Assembly (NCBI RefSeq): GCF_003201815.1
Contig: NZ_QJKB01000001.1
Coordinates: forward strand, 124,001-188,000
Direction: 5' to 3'
DNA from: Undibacterium pigrum
GTDB taxonomy: Bacteria; Pseudomonadota; Gammaproteobacteria; Burkholderiales; Burkholderiaceae_D
DNA length: 64,000 nucleotides
Positions within the stretch are counted from its first letter, which is position 1. Every line of letters starts with the position of its first letter. The position numbers and the translations under genes were made by a program. Below, in pieces: positions 26,933 through 36,784 of the stretch. The notes beneath the pieces were generated by a model that saw only the letters and a program-made list of their open reading frames with translations, was not told where the DNA came from and ran no database searches.

Positions 26933-27057
26933 CAGCTTATAGGTAGTTGGTGGTGGTGATGTTTGTACAAATGGAGACAATAAATCCCTGGCTATGCTTT
27001 GTCAGGGGTATTAATTGTGCTCGGTAGATTTGTGCGAATGCACCAGAACAAAAACTT

Positions 27058-27134
<77 letters not shown>

Positions 27135-27148
27135 TCTGAAGGAGGCGA

Positions 27149-27177
27149 ATTGTACATGGCGCAGGCGCTATATACAA
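27149..27177 (-). promoter_or_regulatory. Candidate promoter of initiator tRNA
   Basis: On the minus strand TTGTAT (27172-27177) and TACAAT (27149-27154) are spaced by 17 bases, with a GC-rich stretch between -10 and the tRNA 5' end 14 bases downstream. Fits a sigma-70 promoter by eye. The rest of the 27135-27415 gap shows nothing else. Confidence 0.5.
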
Positions 27178-27415
27178 TCATTTATAAAAATATTTTTTTG
27201 CAAGCCGCAGATCGCTTGTTTGGTATGGACGTAATTTGCCATTCTTCACAATACAAATGTGGAAAATAATGCTGCTGATACAACCCGCAGAATAAATTGG
27301 ATGCATAATGGAAGTACAGGCATCAGCCTTGTGATGCCATGTAAGTGGCAGAGTATGGATCAGCAGCGTAGAGATCCGCAGCACAGAGATCATTTTCAGG
27401 AGTGAAAAAGCAGTT

Positions 27416-28786
27416 ATGGAATTCGAAGTCATCGACACACAAATTTCACCCGGCGGCCGTATGGAGGTTTTGTCCAAGGCCGAGGTTGTGCAGTTGCTCG
27501 ACAATAGTCATGGTGGCTTGTACCAGGTATTTCGCAGTTGTGCACTGGCGGTACTGAATTGCGGTAGCGGCCTTGACGATGGCAAGGAATTGCTGGAGCG
27601 TTACAAGAGCTTTGATATCAGCATCATCCAGCGCGAGCGCGGCATCAAGCTTGATGTCAAGGGTGCGCCTGCGAGTGCTTTTGTTGATGGCGTCATGATC
27701 AAAGGTATACAAGAGCATTTGTTTGCCGTATTGCGCGACATCCTGTTCATCAAGGCGGCCATAGAAGATGACCGTAAGTTTGATTTGAATACGACGGAAG
27801 GTATCAGCGATGCCGTGTTTCACGTCATGCGCAATGCCAATTTGCTCAAGCCACAGGTCAATCCTAATCTGGTGGTGTGCTGGGGCGGGCATTCAATTTC
27901 CAGTGATGAATACGATTACACCAAGCATGTAGGCTATCAACTGGGTTTGCGTGGAATGGATATCTGTACCGGTTGTGGTCCTGGTGCCATGAAAGGCCCG
28001 ATGAAAGGCGCCACCATAGGCCATGCCAAGCAAAGGATTACCACTGGCCGTTACCTGGGTATTACTGAGCCAGGCATTATTGCGGCCGAAGCGCCTAACC
28101 CTATCGTCAATGATCTGGCGATTTTGCCTGATATAGAAAAACGCCTGGAAGCTTTTGTGCGCATGGGCCATGCAGTCATTGTCTTCCCGGGTGGTGCCGG
28201 CACGGCAGAAGAGATTTTGTATTTGCTGGGTATTTTGCTGCATCCAGACAATGCCGAACTGCCTTTCCCGCTGATTTTCACGGGGCCAGAGACAGCCGCA
28301 GACTATTTCCGCCAGATAGACCAGTTCATTGCGGCTACCCTGGGACCTAAGGCACAGCAGAGTTACCAGATCATTGTGAATGACCCGGTCAGGGTGGCGC
28401 AAGAAGTGCAGGCAGGCATCAGGCAAGTGCGCGAATTCCGCAAGGCCAAGGGTGACGCCTATTATTTCAACTGGTTATTGAAGATAGATGCAGAATTCCA
28501 GAAGCCGTTTGAACCTACGCATGAAAACATGCGCAATCTGGCACTGCACAAAAACCAGGAAACCCATCTGCTGGCGGCCAACTTGCGCCGCGCTTTTTCA
28601 GGCGTGGTGGCTGGCAATGTCAAGAACCAGGGCATACGGGCCATAGAAAAACATGGACATTTTGAAATTCGCGGCGATAGTGAAATAATGGCATCAATGG
28701 ATACCTTGCTGGCATCTTTTGTTGCACAAAATCGCATGAAATTGCCTGGTAAGGCTTATACCCCTTGTTACCGTGTTATAAAGTAA
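27416..28786 (+). CDS. ppnN: PpnN, nucleotide 5'-monophosphate nucleosidase (LOG family)
   Basis: A 456-residue homologue of E. coli YgdH/PpnN, which cleaves purine and pyrimidine nucleoside monophosphates into base and ribose 5-phosphate and is stimulated by (p)ppGpp. The LOG catalytic domain is central: VVCWGGHSISSDEYDYTKHVGYQLGLRGMDICTGCGPGAMKGPM, then the hallmark FPGGAGTAEE with the catalytic Glu. N- and C-terminal alarmone/ancillary domains give the longer length (LOG-only proteins are about 190 residues). It appears monocistronic. Confidence 0.95.
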   Translation: MEFEVIDTQISPGGRMEVLSKAEVVQLLDNSHGGLYQVFRSCALAVLNCGSGLDDGKELLERYKSFDISIIQRERGIKLDVKGAPASAFVDGVMIKGIQEHLFAVLRDILFIKAAIEDDRKFDLNTTEGISDAVFHVMRNANLLKPQVNPNLVVCWGGHSISSDEYDYTKHVGYQLGLRGMDICTGCGPGAMKGPMKGATIGHAKQRITTGRYLGITEPGIIAAEAPNPIVNDLAILPDIEKRLEAFVRMGHAVIVFPGGAGTAEEILYLLGILLHPDNAELPFPLIFTGPETAADYFRQIDQFIAATLGPKAQQSYQIIVNDPVRVAQEVQAGIRQVREFRKAKGDAYYFNWLLKIDAEFQKPFEPTHENMRNLALHKNQETHLLAANLRRAFSGVVAGNVKNQGIRAIEKHGHFEIRGDSEIMASMDTLLASFVAQNRMKLPGKAYTPCYRVIK

Positions 28787-28852
28787 TTGCGTTGCATTAA
28801 AACAGTAGGATAATGGTGCATCCCCTGTTCCATCACTATGAGGAAAACAGAC

Positions 28853-29809
28853 ATGAGTTCCGTACAGCAAGAAGTCGATGAACGTACCAACCTGACGGCG
28901 TCGAACAAGTTTGAGCTATTACTGTTCCGTCTGGGGACGGATGGCAACAACGACAGGTCAGAATTGTTTGGCATCAATGTTTTCAAGGTGCGAGAGATAG
29001 TCGCCATGCCGACCATCACTGGTATGGCAGGCGCGATGCCCCATATGCTCGGCGTGGTAAATTTGCGTGGTCAGATCATCCCTGTCATTGATCTGCCTTC
29101 CGTAGTCGGTCTTAAACCGAAAACTGGCTTGAATATCATGCTCGTTACCGAGTATGCACGTACCACCCAGGGTTTTGCGGTTGAATCGGTAGAAGAAATC
29201 GTACGTCTGGACTGGAACCAGGTCCTCTCTGCTGAAAGCAGTGCGGCAGGTGGTATGGTCACCAGTATCGCCCGTCTGGATGGCGATACCGAAGATACAC
29301 GTCTGGCCCAGGTGCTGGACGTGGAGCAGATCCTGCGTCAGATCACGCCATCTGATACCAAGGATGTAGATCCGGATACCATAGGTGCCAAGCTGCAGAT
29401 GATACCGGGCTCTGCCATTCTGGCCGCCGATGATTCCGCAGTTGCCCGTGGTCTGATCGAGCAGGCGCTGACCGCCATGGGTGCCCAGTTCATCATGACC
29501 AAGACCGGCAAGGAAGCCTGGGAGAAATTGCAATCCCTTGCGACTGCAGCTCAGGCAGAAGGCAAGGGCGTGCGCGACAAGGTTTCCATGGTGCTAACCG
29601 ATCTGGAAATGCCAGAAATGGATGGTTTTACCCTGACGCGCAAGATCAAACAGGATGACAGGTTCAAGTTCTTGCCTGTGGTAATTCATTCCTCTCTGTC
29701 AGGCGCGACCAATGAAGACCATATCAAGACCGTAGGCGCAGACGCCTATGTCGCTAAATTTGTGGCAGAAGAACTGGCAGCGACGATACGGAGTGTATTG
29801 TCGAAATAA
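28853..29809 (+). CDS. cheV: CheV chemotaxis coupling protein (CheW-receiver)
   Basis: A 318-residue cytosolic adaptor that couples chemoreceptors to CheA. The CheW domain spans about 20-165 (ELFGINVFKVREIV, MLGVVNLRGQIIPVIDLP), and the receiver about 185-315 with acceptor Asp D250 in MVLTDLEMPEMDGF and switch residue region VVIHSSLSG, then the conserved Lys in YVAKFV. The ATG at 28853 is preceded by GAGGA at a good distance and is preferred over an ATG 15 bases earlier. No other chemotaxis genes are adjacent; a strong terminator follows. Confidence 0.93.
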   Translation: MSSVQQEVDERTNLTASNKFELLLFRLGTDGNNDRSELFGINVFKVREIVAMPTITGMAGAMPHMLGVVNLRGQIIPVIDLPSVVGLKPKTGLNIMLVTEYARTTQGFAVESVEEIVRLDWNQVLSAESSAAGGMVTSIARLDGDTEDTRLAQVLDVEQILRQITPSDTKDVDPDTIGAKLQMIPGSAILAADDSAVARGLIEQALTAMGAQFIMTKTGKEAWEKLQSLATAAQAEGKGVRDKVSMVLTDLEMPEMDGFTLTRKIKQDDRFKFLPVVIHSSLSGATNEDHIKTVGADAYVAKFVAEELAATIRSVLSK

Positions 29810-29836
29810 ATTCCTGCTCTAGCAGTTGGGCATAGT

Positions 29837-29874
29837 AAAAAGGGTGCAATTAGTGAAATAATTGCACCCTTTTT
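29837..29874. terminator. Bidirectional intrinsic terminator after cheV
   Basis: AAAAAGGGTGCAATTA and its exact reverse complement enclose GTGAAA, with T-runs on both strands. It lies between cheV and a convergent hypothetical gene. Confidence 0.93.
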
Positions 29875-29909
29875 GTTATCTTGCCGCTTCTATTTCGCTT
29901 GGCAGTATT

Positions 29910-30371
29910 TCAGCGCCTTTGTGCTGGTACACGTTGCCAGCCAGCAGGACATGCTTTGATGGCCGGGTAAAAGCCATCTGGTTGATGGCAATACAGCCAA
30001 TCCTTGCCTTCGGTAGCTTGCGGGCTGGGATTTGCCTGGTTGATGATGCTGCTGTCATTCAGGTAGTCTGGTCCATACGTGGTATTGCTATCCGTATAAA
30101 CGATGTTGCTGGTTTGGACTACGGGCGTGACATAGCTTATCGTCGGTGCGATGACGGTGCTGGGGTAGTAGCGCCAGGAATAATCATAGGGGTAATAGCT
30201 TGCGCCATAGTTATACCGGTTGCCATAGTGAATATATAGAGGTGGAATGGCAATCCCGATGCTGAGCCTGGAGTGACGGTAATGGCCGCCAGGGCGTGCC
30301 GATGCGGATGTCGCGATACTGGCAAGGCTGACAAGGGCGATTGTTACAAGTAAAGTTTTGAAGAGTTTCAT
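29910..30371 (-). CDS. Secreted Tyr-rich hypothetical protein
   Basis: A 153-residue protein with a clear Sec signal peptide (MKLFKTLLVTIALVSLASIATSASA, cleavage near residue 25). The mature part is unusually rich in Tyr with Gly/Ser/Pro (YGNRYNYGASYYPYDYSWRYYP). It ends in a small Cys-containing module, DWLYCHQPDGFYPAIKACPAGWQRVP, in which the two Cys could pair. The terminal module C-x-x-P-x-G-[FY]-Y-P...C-P-x-G-W recurs at the C-termini of small exported proteins of proteobacteria. Function is unknown. It converges with cheV and diverges from the CocE-like hydrolase gene. Confidence 0.8.
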   Translation of the reverse strand: MKLFKTLLVTIALVSLASIATSASARPGGHYRHSRLSIGIAIPPLYIHYGNRYNYGASYYPYDYSWRYYPSTVIAPTISYVTPVVQTSNIVYTDSNTTYGPDYLNDSSIINQANPSPQATEGKDWLYCHQPDGFYPAIKACPAGWQRVPAQRR

Positions 30372-30564
30372 GGCTGATTCACAATCAATTGCTGGTTTTG
30401 TGTCTGTGTCTGTTTTTGAACTGTTTTTCAGTTTAGGCCGAAATCAGGAAACTTATTGAGATAATTTCACTCTTTATCATTCCATACCTGCAGACTTGAG
30501 CCTGTGTTTGCTGACAATGAATAAAACTGAACATCAATAAAAATATCAAATTACAAAGGGAAAT

Positions 30565-32514
30565 ATGCAATTTGTGATTAAAAAATGCGCAGCCTTGTGC
30601 GCGCTTGCCATGCTGGCACACCTGCCTGCACTTGCCCATGATCTGGCGATGGCAGATGCTCCAGAAGCCCCTAAGTTATCGATACGTGAACAATACACCA
30701 AGTATGAATACAATATCCCAATGCGCGATGGTGTGCGCCTGTTCACCGTAGTCTATGTCCCCAAGGATGGCAGCAAGGCTTATCCCTTCCTGATGACCCG
30801 TTCACCCTACGGCAGTGGCGTCTATGATTCAGGGCAATCGCGCTATGGGGTGGACTTTTATCCGCAATCGCTAGGGCCTTCCAAAGAATTTGACCAGAGT
30901 GGCTATATCTTTGTGAAACAGGATGTGCGTGGCCGCTATATGTCTGAAGGTGTATGGCAAGAAATGACGCCGCATATCAAGACAAGCAGGCTGGCAGGCG
31001 AGGGTGTCGAAAGCCAGGACATGCATGACACCGTTGAATGGCTGTTGAAAAACGTCAAGGGTAATAATGGCAAGGTGGGCGTCTGGGGTATTTCTTACCC
31101 CGGCTTTTATGCTTCGGCCAGTATCATAGATTCACACCCAGCCATCAAGGCCGCCTCACCGCAGGCACCTGTCACTGATTTGTTCATGGGCGATGACTCC
31201 TATCATGGCGGCGCTTTCATGCTGGCTGCCAACTTTGGATTCTTTTCCAACTTCACAGTAGAAAAAAATCCCACTACCTTGCCCAAGCGCTGGGAAGAGT
31301 TTGATTTTGGTACCTCGGATGGTTATCAATATTTTCTCAAGCACATGAGTTTGAAAAATATTACTGCGCAACTCAGTGAAAAACAGCGCGAATTGCTGAT
31401 GCCGACCATAGAACATAGCAGCTACGATGATTTCTGGAAGAGCAGGAATATCGCGCCACACCTGAAAAACATCAAGGCCGCTGTGCTGACCGTGGGCGGC
31501 TGGTATGACGCCGAAGACCCGCAAGGCCCATTCACGACCTACCACAGCATCAAAAACAATAACAAAGGCTATTACAATGGCCTGGTCATGGGCCCCTGGT
31601 CACACGGAGGCTGGGCCAGTGCCGAAGGCAAATCCATAGGCAATGTCAGCTTTGATACCAAGACTGGTGAACACTACCGCAAGAACATCGTTTTTCCTTT
31701 CTTTGAGCAGCATTTGAAAGGAGCTACTGGCAAGGCTTTGCCTGAAGTGACTGTATTTGAAACAGGCACCAATGTCTGGCGCGAATACCCTAGCTGGCCA
31801 CCGCAGCAGGCGAAAAAACGCACCCTGTATTTTGGCAATGATGGCAGCCTGAGCTGGAAAGAACCACAGACAGAATTCAATACCTTTGATGAGTACGTCA
31901 GCGACCCTAAAAAACCCGTGCCTTTCATCTCTTACGCTGCTACTGGTGCGCCCCGTGAATATGTAGTCTCTGACCAGCGCTTTGCTTCTACGCGACCAGA
32001 TGTACTGGTTTACCAGACTGAACCGCTGGAAGAAGACGTCACCATCGTCGGGCCAGTCAATCCCAAATTGTTTGTCTCCACTTCTGGTACGGATGCTGAC
32101 TGGGTCGTCAAACTCATCGATGTTTATCCATCGACTTATCCGGATAAGCAGGTAGTGCGTGAACGTGCCAATGATGTGCCGCCACCGCCAGTGGTCATGG
32201 CTGGTTATCAGCAACTGGTCAGAGGCGAGCCTTTGCGCGGCAAGTTCCGTAACAGCTTTGAAAAACCCGAGCCTTTTGTGCCTGGCAAAGTCGCAGCAAT
32301 CAGCTATAGCATGCCGGATATCCAGCACACCTTCCGCCGTGGTCACCGCATCATGGTGCAGGTGCAGAGTAGCTGGTTCCCGTTGGTGGATTTGAACCCA
32401 CAAAAATTCATGGATATTCCCAAGGCCAATCCTGAAGATTTTCAGAAAGCGACGCAAAGGGTTTATCGTTCACCAGGACAATATTCAGGTATAGCCGTGC
32501 AAGTAATGCCGTAA
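30565..32514 (+). CDS. Exported CocE/NonD-family hydrolase (X-Pro dipeptidyl-peptidase-like)
   Basis: A 649-residue periplasmic or secreted serine hydrolase with a signal peptide ending near LPALAH. The alpha/beta-hydrolase core carries the nucleophile S177 in VGVWGISYPGF, the acid in VGGWYDAEDPQ and the His in MGPWSHGGW. The C-terminal third is the jelly-roll domain of the X-Pro dipeptidyl-peptidase C-terminal type (from about residue 430; IVGPVNPKLFVSTSGTDADWVVKLIDVYP). Related enzymes include cocaine esterase, glutaryl-7-ACA acylases and alpha-amino acid ester hydrolases. An M13 peptidase gene follows 24 bases later, probably in the same transcript, so a role in peptide or amide hydrolysis outside the cytosol is plausible. 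Confidence 0.92.
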   Translation: MQFVIKKCAALCALAMLAHLPALAHDLAMADAPEAPKLSIREQYTKYEYNIPMRDGVRLFTVVYVPKDGSKAYPFLMTRSPYGSGVYDSGQSRYGVDFYPQSLGPSKEFDQSGYIFVKQDVRGRYMSEGVWQEMTPHIKTSRLAGEGVESQDMHDTVEWLLKNVKGNNGKVGVWGISYPGFYASASIIDSHPAIKAASPQAPVTDLFMGDDSYHGGAFMLAANFGFFSNFTVEKNPTTLPKRWEEFDFGTSDGYQYFLKHMSLKNITAQLSEKQRELLMPTIEHSSYDDFWKSRNIAPHLKNIKAAVLTVGGWYDAEDPQGPFTTYHSIKNNNKGYYNGLVMGPWSHGGWASAEGKSIGNVSFDTKTGEHYRKNIVFPFFEQHLKGATGKALPEVTVFETGTNVWREYPSWPPQQAKKRTLYFGNDGSLSWKEPQTEFNTFDEYVSDPKKPVPFISYAATGAPREYVVSDQRFASTRPDVLVYQTEPLEEDVTIVGPVNPKLFVSTSGTDADWVVKLIDVYPSTYPDKQVVRERANDVPPPPVVMAGYQQLVRGEPLRGKFRNSFEKPEPFVPGKVAAISYSMPDIQHTFRRGHRIMVQVQSSWFPLVDLNPQKFMDIPKANPEDFQKATQRVYRSPGQYSGIAVQVMP

Positions 32515-32538
32515 AAATTAAGAAACAGGGACAAAAAA

Positions 32539-34590
32539 ATGAAAACAAAAAATATCTTCAAACGCAGTGTGATGGCCAGCCTGGTTGGCGTGACTTGCAT
32601 GGGTAATGCAGTATTTGCTCAGACAGCGACTTCAAACCAATTGGTCTTGGAATCCATGACCATGGATAAAAAGGCTGATCCTTGCACAGATTTCTTCCAG
32701 TATTCAAATGGCGAATGGCTGAAAGCCAATCCCATTCCTTCCGACCGTGCGCGTTACAGTGCCTACGACGAAGTGACTGAACGAAATCTGATCGCCTTGA
32801 AACTGATTGCCGAGACCGCTGCAAAAGGTGACGGCAAGAGCAAGGCAGCACAACTGGTCGGTGCTTTTTATGCCAGCGGCATGAATGAAGCACAGATAGA
32901 AAAAGAAGGTATCAAACCGCTGGAACCACAGTTTGCGCAAATCAATAACATCAAGGATAGCCAGCAGTTGTTGGCTGTGATCGCTGGATTGCACAAGCAA
33001 GGTGTTTCTCCCTTGTTTGGTTTTGCAGTAGATCAGGACGCTAAAAATACTACCCGTTATATCCCGCAAATCATGCAAGGTGGCCTGGGTTTGCCTGACC
33101 GCGATTATTACCTGAAGACCGATGCCAAGACCAGGGATATCCGTGACAAGTATGTCGCCTATGTTACCCAGATTTTTACTTTGCTCGGCGATGCTCCAGA
33201 CCTGGCAAAGAAAAACGCTGCAGTTGTGATGACACTGGAAACTCGTCTGGCCAAGGCATCCTTGACCAAGGTCGAATTGCGTGACCCGCAAGCCAGTTAC
33301 CATTTGTCTGACTTGAATGCTCTGCAAAAGACAGACAATAAAACTGCATGGTCCACCTATTTCAATGAACTGGGCCTGGCGCAGCCTGGTCAGTTCAATC
33401 TTGCCCATCCCAAGTTCATTGCCGAAGCAGGGCGCATGGTCAATACCATCAGCCTTGATCAATGGAAAACTTATTTGCGCTGGCAACTGGCGAATGCGCG
33501 TGCCAGGGATTTGAGCTCAGCCTTCGTCAATGCTAATTTTGATTTCTATGGCAAGACCCTGGCTGGTACCAAGGAATTGCAACCACGCTGGAAGCGTGTT
33601 TTGGGTTCTATCGATGTCATGGCCGGCGAAGCCATGGGCGAGCTGTATGTTGCCAAATTCTTTGGCCCGGAAGCCAAGGCAGGTGTGCTGGAAATGGTCG
33701 ATAACATCAAACTGGCCATGCGCGAAAGCATTAGCAAGCTGGAATGGATGTCGGATACCACCAAGCAGCAAGCCTATAAAAAACTTGACACTATCCTGGT
33801 GAAAATAGGTTACCCCGATGTATGGCGTGATTACAGCAGCTTGCAAATTGATACTGGCCCCTATGCTGCAAACATGGCACGCGCCGCTGAATTTGAATTC
33901 AAGCGCAATCTCGCCAAGCTCGGCAAGCCCATAGACAGGAATGAGTGGGGCATGACGCCACAAACCGTGAATGCCTATTACAACCCGACCATGAATGAAA
34001 TGGTGTTCCCGGCAGGCATACTGCAACCGCCTCTGTACCATGTGAATGCTGACCCTGCCGCCAACTATGGCAATACCGGTGCAACAATTGGTCACGAACT
34101 GACCCATGCCTTTGATGATGAAGGCCGCCAATATGATGCCCAGGGTAACCTGAAAAGCTGGTGGACCAAGGACGATGAGAAAAAATTCCTGGTCCGTGTC
34201 AAAGCTATAGAAAAGCAATTTGATGAGTTTAATCCTATCGACAAATTGCATATCAATGGCAAGCTGACTGCCGGTGAAAATATTGCTGACTTGGGCGGTA
34301 TGAAGATTGCCCTGCAAGCCTTGCGAAAATCACTGGAACGCAAGCCCCAGGCTAAGGAAATTGATGGTTTGACAGCAGAGCAGCGTTTTTTTGTTGCCAA
34401 TGCCCAAAGCTTCCGCAGCCTTATCCGTGATGAAATGTTGCGTATGAAACTGGCAACTGATCCCCACTCACCAGACAAATACCGTGTCATTGCACCATTG
34501 GCAAATATGACAGAATTTTCTGATGCTTTCCAGTGCAAGGGTGATCGGTCGCCACTGCGTCCAACGGCGACCCGGGTAAATATCTGGTAA
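32539..34590 (+). CDS. Exported M13-family metallopeptidase (neprilysin/PepO-like)
   Basis: A 683-residue zinc endopeptidase with a signal peptide (cleavage near AVFAQT). The helical M13 N-domain (PCTDFFQYSNGEWLKANPIPSDRARYSAYDEV) precedes the catalytic domain. That domain contains NAYYNPTMNEMVFPAGILQPP, the zinc motif HELTH (H519, E520, H523) in IGHELTHAFDDEGRQYD, and the third ligand E580 in GENIADLGG. The C-terminus, which in many M13 enzymes ends CxVW, here ends RVNIW. It would cleave short peptides in the periplasm or outside. It shares an operon with the CocE-like hydrolase. Confidence 0.94.
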   Translation: MKTKNIFKRSVMASLVGVTCMGNAVFAQTATSNQLVLESMTMDKKADPCTDFFQYSNGEWLKANPIPSDRARYSAYDEVTERNLIALKLIAETAAKGDGKSKAAQLVGAFYASGMNEAQIEKEGIKPLEPQFAQINNIKDSQQLLAVIAGLHKQGVSPLFGFAVDQDAKNTTRYIPQIMQGGLGLPDRDYYLKTDAKTRDIRDKYVAYVTQIFTLLGDAPDLAKKNAAVVMTLETRLAKASLTKVELRDPQASYHLSDLNALQKTDNKTAWSTYFNELGLAQPGQFNLAHPKFIAEAGRMVNTISLDQWKTYLRWQLANARARDLSSAFVNANFDFYGKTLAGTKELQPRWKRVLGSIDVMAGEAMGELYVAKFFGPEAKAGVLEMVDNIKLAMRESISKLEWMSDTTKQQAYKKLDTILVKIGYPDVWRDYSSLQIDTGPYAANMARAAEFEFKRNLAKLGKPIDRNEWGMTPQTVNAYYNPTMNEMVFPAGILQPPLYHVNADPAANYGNTGATIGHELTHAFDDEGRQYDAQGNLKSWWTKDDEKKFLVRVKAIEKQFDEFNPIDKLHINGKLTAGENIADLGGMKIALQALRKSLERKPQAKEIDGLTAEQRFFVANAQSFRSLIRDEMLRMKLATDPHSPDKYRVIAPLANMTEFSDAFQCKGDRSPLRPTATRVNIW

Positions 34591-34729
34591 CAGCGTATAC
34601 TATGGCTTGAAATGCAGTAGTGGATGCAGGCTAAAGGGGCGCTGGATGCAAATCTGGCAATCCCAAGCCTGCCAATATTTCTTGTCATCAGAGTGCATGC
34701 CAGCATGTACTCCAGATATGTAGGGCTAT

Positions 34730-35860
34730 ATGGAAACCAAAGTTGTCGAATTTGAACGTCCTCAGATGGATGTGGGCAGTAGCTGTACCGCCAATGCCTG
34801 GGCGCGCATACCTGATGCGCCTTCAGCAATAGAAAAACTGGAACTCAAAGCCAGAATACGCCAGCTCTTGAAAGAAAAGCAGGCTGTACTGGTGGCGCAT
34901 TATTATGTCGATGCCGAATTGCAAGACCTGGCAGAAGAAACCGGTGGCTGTGTTTCTGACTCGCTGGAAATGGCAAGATTTGGACGTGATCATCCCGCCA
35001 AGACCCTGGTGGTGGCTGGTGTCAAGTTCATGGGCGAAACCGCCAAAATACTCAGCCCCGAAAAAACCATTTTAATGCCCGACCTGGATGCGACCTGCTC
35101 GCTGGACCTGGGTTGCCCGGCAGATGAGTTTGCAGCGTTCTGCGATGCCCATCCTGACCGTACCGTCGTCGTGTATGCCAATACCAGCGCAGCCGTCAAG
35201 GCAAGAGCTGACTGGATGGTGACGTCCAGCATAGGTCTGGACATCGTCGCTCACCTGCATGCGCAAGGTAAAAAAATACTCTGGGCACCTGATAAACATC
35301 TGGGTGCTTATATCCAGAAACAGACCGGTGCTGACATGCTGCTGTGGCAGGGTTCCTGTCTTGTGCATGATGAATTCAAGGGCATAGAGCTGGATGTGCT
35401 CAAGGCTGAGCATCCTCATGCCAAGGTCCTGGTTCATCCTGAGTCCCCGGCAGCCGTGGTTGCACTCGCTGATGTGGTCGGTTCGACTTCACAAATGATT
35501 CATGCTGCTATGACGCTGGATGCAGAAGAATTTATCGTTGCAACCGATAATGGCATCCTCCATAAAATGCAGATGGCGGCGCCAGGCAAACGATTCATCG
35601 TTGCCCCAACCGCTGGCAATAGCGCGACTTGCAAAAGCTGTGCACATTGCCCATGGATGGCAATGAATGGCTTGCGCAATCTGCTGCAGGTACTGGAGAA
35701 CGGTAATAATGAAATCCAGGTTGACCCGGCAGTAGGGCAAAAAGCCAAGGTTTGCATAGACCGCATGCTGGATTTCGCAGCGGCCAAAAAAGCCAATGTG
35801 CGCCCGTCCGGTGATCTGGCTAAAGAAGCCAAGCTGTTCTCTGGCATAGGCCCTGCCTGA
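34730..35860 (+). CDS. nadA: NadA, quinolinate synthase
   Basis: Condenses iminoaspartate (from NadB) with dihydroxyacetone phosphate to make quinolinate in NAD biosynthesis; contains an oxygen-sensitive [4Fe-4S] cluster. The 376 residues include [66 protein letters not shown] with the first cluster Cys, and the late [13 protein letters not shown] segment carrying the last. Upstream 139 bases separate it from the M13 gene. nadC follows 43 bases later; nadB lies 7 kb further on the other strand. Confidence 0.97.
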   Translation: METKVVEFERPQMDVGSSCTANAWARIPDAPSAIEKLELKARIRQLLKEKQAVLVAHYYVDAELQDLAEETGGCVSDSLEMARFGRDHPAKTLVVAGVKFMGETAKILSPEKTILMPDLDATCSLDLGCPADEFAAFCDAHPDRTVVVYANTSAAVKARADWMVTSSIGLDIVAHLHAQGKKILWAPDKHLGAYIQKQTGADMLLWQGSCLVHDEFKGIELDVLKAEHPHAKVLVHPESPAAVVALADVVGSTSQMIHAAMTLDAEEFIVATDNGILHKMQMAAPGKRFIVAPTAGNSATCKSCAHCPWMAMNGLRNLLQVLENGNNEIQVDPAVGQKAKVCIDRMLDFAAAKKANVRPSGDLAKEAKLFSGIGPA

Positions 35861-35903
35861 ATGCTGCACAAGCTCCATCCAATTAAATCGAGGTTATCTG
35901 GAC

Positions 35904-36770
35904 ATGTCTGGTAATTTAAAGAATACGCATTTCCCTTTTGATGCAGATTTACAAAAAGCATTTGAACGCAATATCAGTGATGCGCTGGCTGAAGATGTCG
36001 GCGCTGCTGATCTGACAGGTTTGCTGGTGCCTGCTGATGAAATCGTGAATGCACAAGTCATCGTGCGTGAAGATGCTGTTCTGTGTGGTGCTCCATGGTT
36101 TAACGCCGTCATGGCAGCACTGGATACAAGTATAGAAGTAGACTGGCAATATGCCGAAGGCGAGCAAATGAAGGCCAACACTGTCGTCTGTAAAATCAAG
36201 GCACCTGCCAGGGCCTTGCTGACAGCCGAACGTGCTGCGCTGAACTTCCTGCAATTATTATCTGCTGTCGCAACCGCCACCAGCAAATATGTCGCCATCA
36301 TCGCTGGCACAAAAGCAGCGATACTCGATACACGCAAAACCTTGCCTGGCCTGCGTCTGGCGCAAAAATATGCAGTGCGTGTAGGTGGTGGCAAGAACCA
36401 GCGCCTGGCATTGTACGATGGCATCCTCATCAAGGAAAACCATATCGCTGCAGCAGGTGGCGTGGCTGAAGCCATGCAAAAGGCGCTGAGCCTGAATGCT
36501 GGTGTCACTATACAAATAGAAGTGGAAACCCTGGAACAATTGCAAACGGCACTGAATGCCGGTGCGACATCCATCTTGCTGGATAACTTCAACACTGACA
36601 TGATGCGCGAAGCAGTTGCCATTACCGATGGTCGCGCCTTGCTGGAAGCATCCGGCGGTATCGATCATGCAAGCGTGAGAGCAATTGCTGAGACCGGTGT
36701 CGACAGAATATCCATAGGCAGCCTGACCAAGGATGTCAAAGCGACGGATTATTCCTTGCGGATTGTTTAA
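35904..36770 (+). CDS. nadC: NadC, nicotinate-nucleotide pyrophosphorylase (carboxylating)
   Basis: Converts quinolinate and PRPP to nicotinate mononucleotide with loss of CO2. At 288 residues it shows the expected features: ALAEDVGAADLTGLLVP, ERAALNFLQLLSAVAT, the ILDTRKTLPGLRLAQKYAVRVGGGKNQRLALYDGILIKENH block with the substrate-binding Arg/Lys/His residues, IEVETLEQLQTAL, and ASGGI near the end. It is coupled with nadA and is followed after only 14 bases by an unrelated pentapeptide-repeat gene. Confidence 0.97.
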   Translation: MSGNLKNTHFPFDADLQKAFERNISDALAEDVGAADLTGLLVPADEIVNAQVIVREDAVLCGAPWFNAVMAALDTSIEVDWQYAEGEQMKANTVVCKIKAPARALLTAERAALNFLQLLSAVATATSKYVAIIAGTKAAILDTRKTLPGLRLAQKYAVRVGGGKNQRLALYDGILIKENHIAAAGGVAEAMQKALSLNAGVTIQIEVETLEQLQTALNAGATSILLDNFNTDMMREAVAITDGRALLEASGGIDHASVRAIAETGVDRISIGSLTKDVKATDYSLRIV

Positions 36771-36784
36771 TCCCTTCATGTCAC

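Noticed and set aside
31600-32457. 285-codon frame antisense to the CocE-like hydrolase
   Set aside because: Lies entirely within a gene with an intact catalytic triad; no known motif and no promoter-like context.
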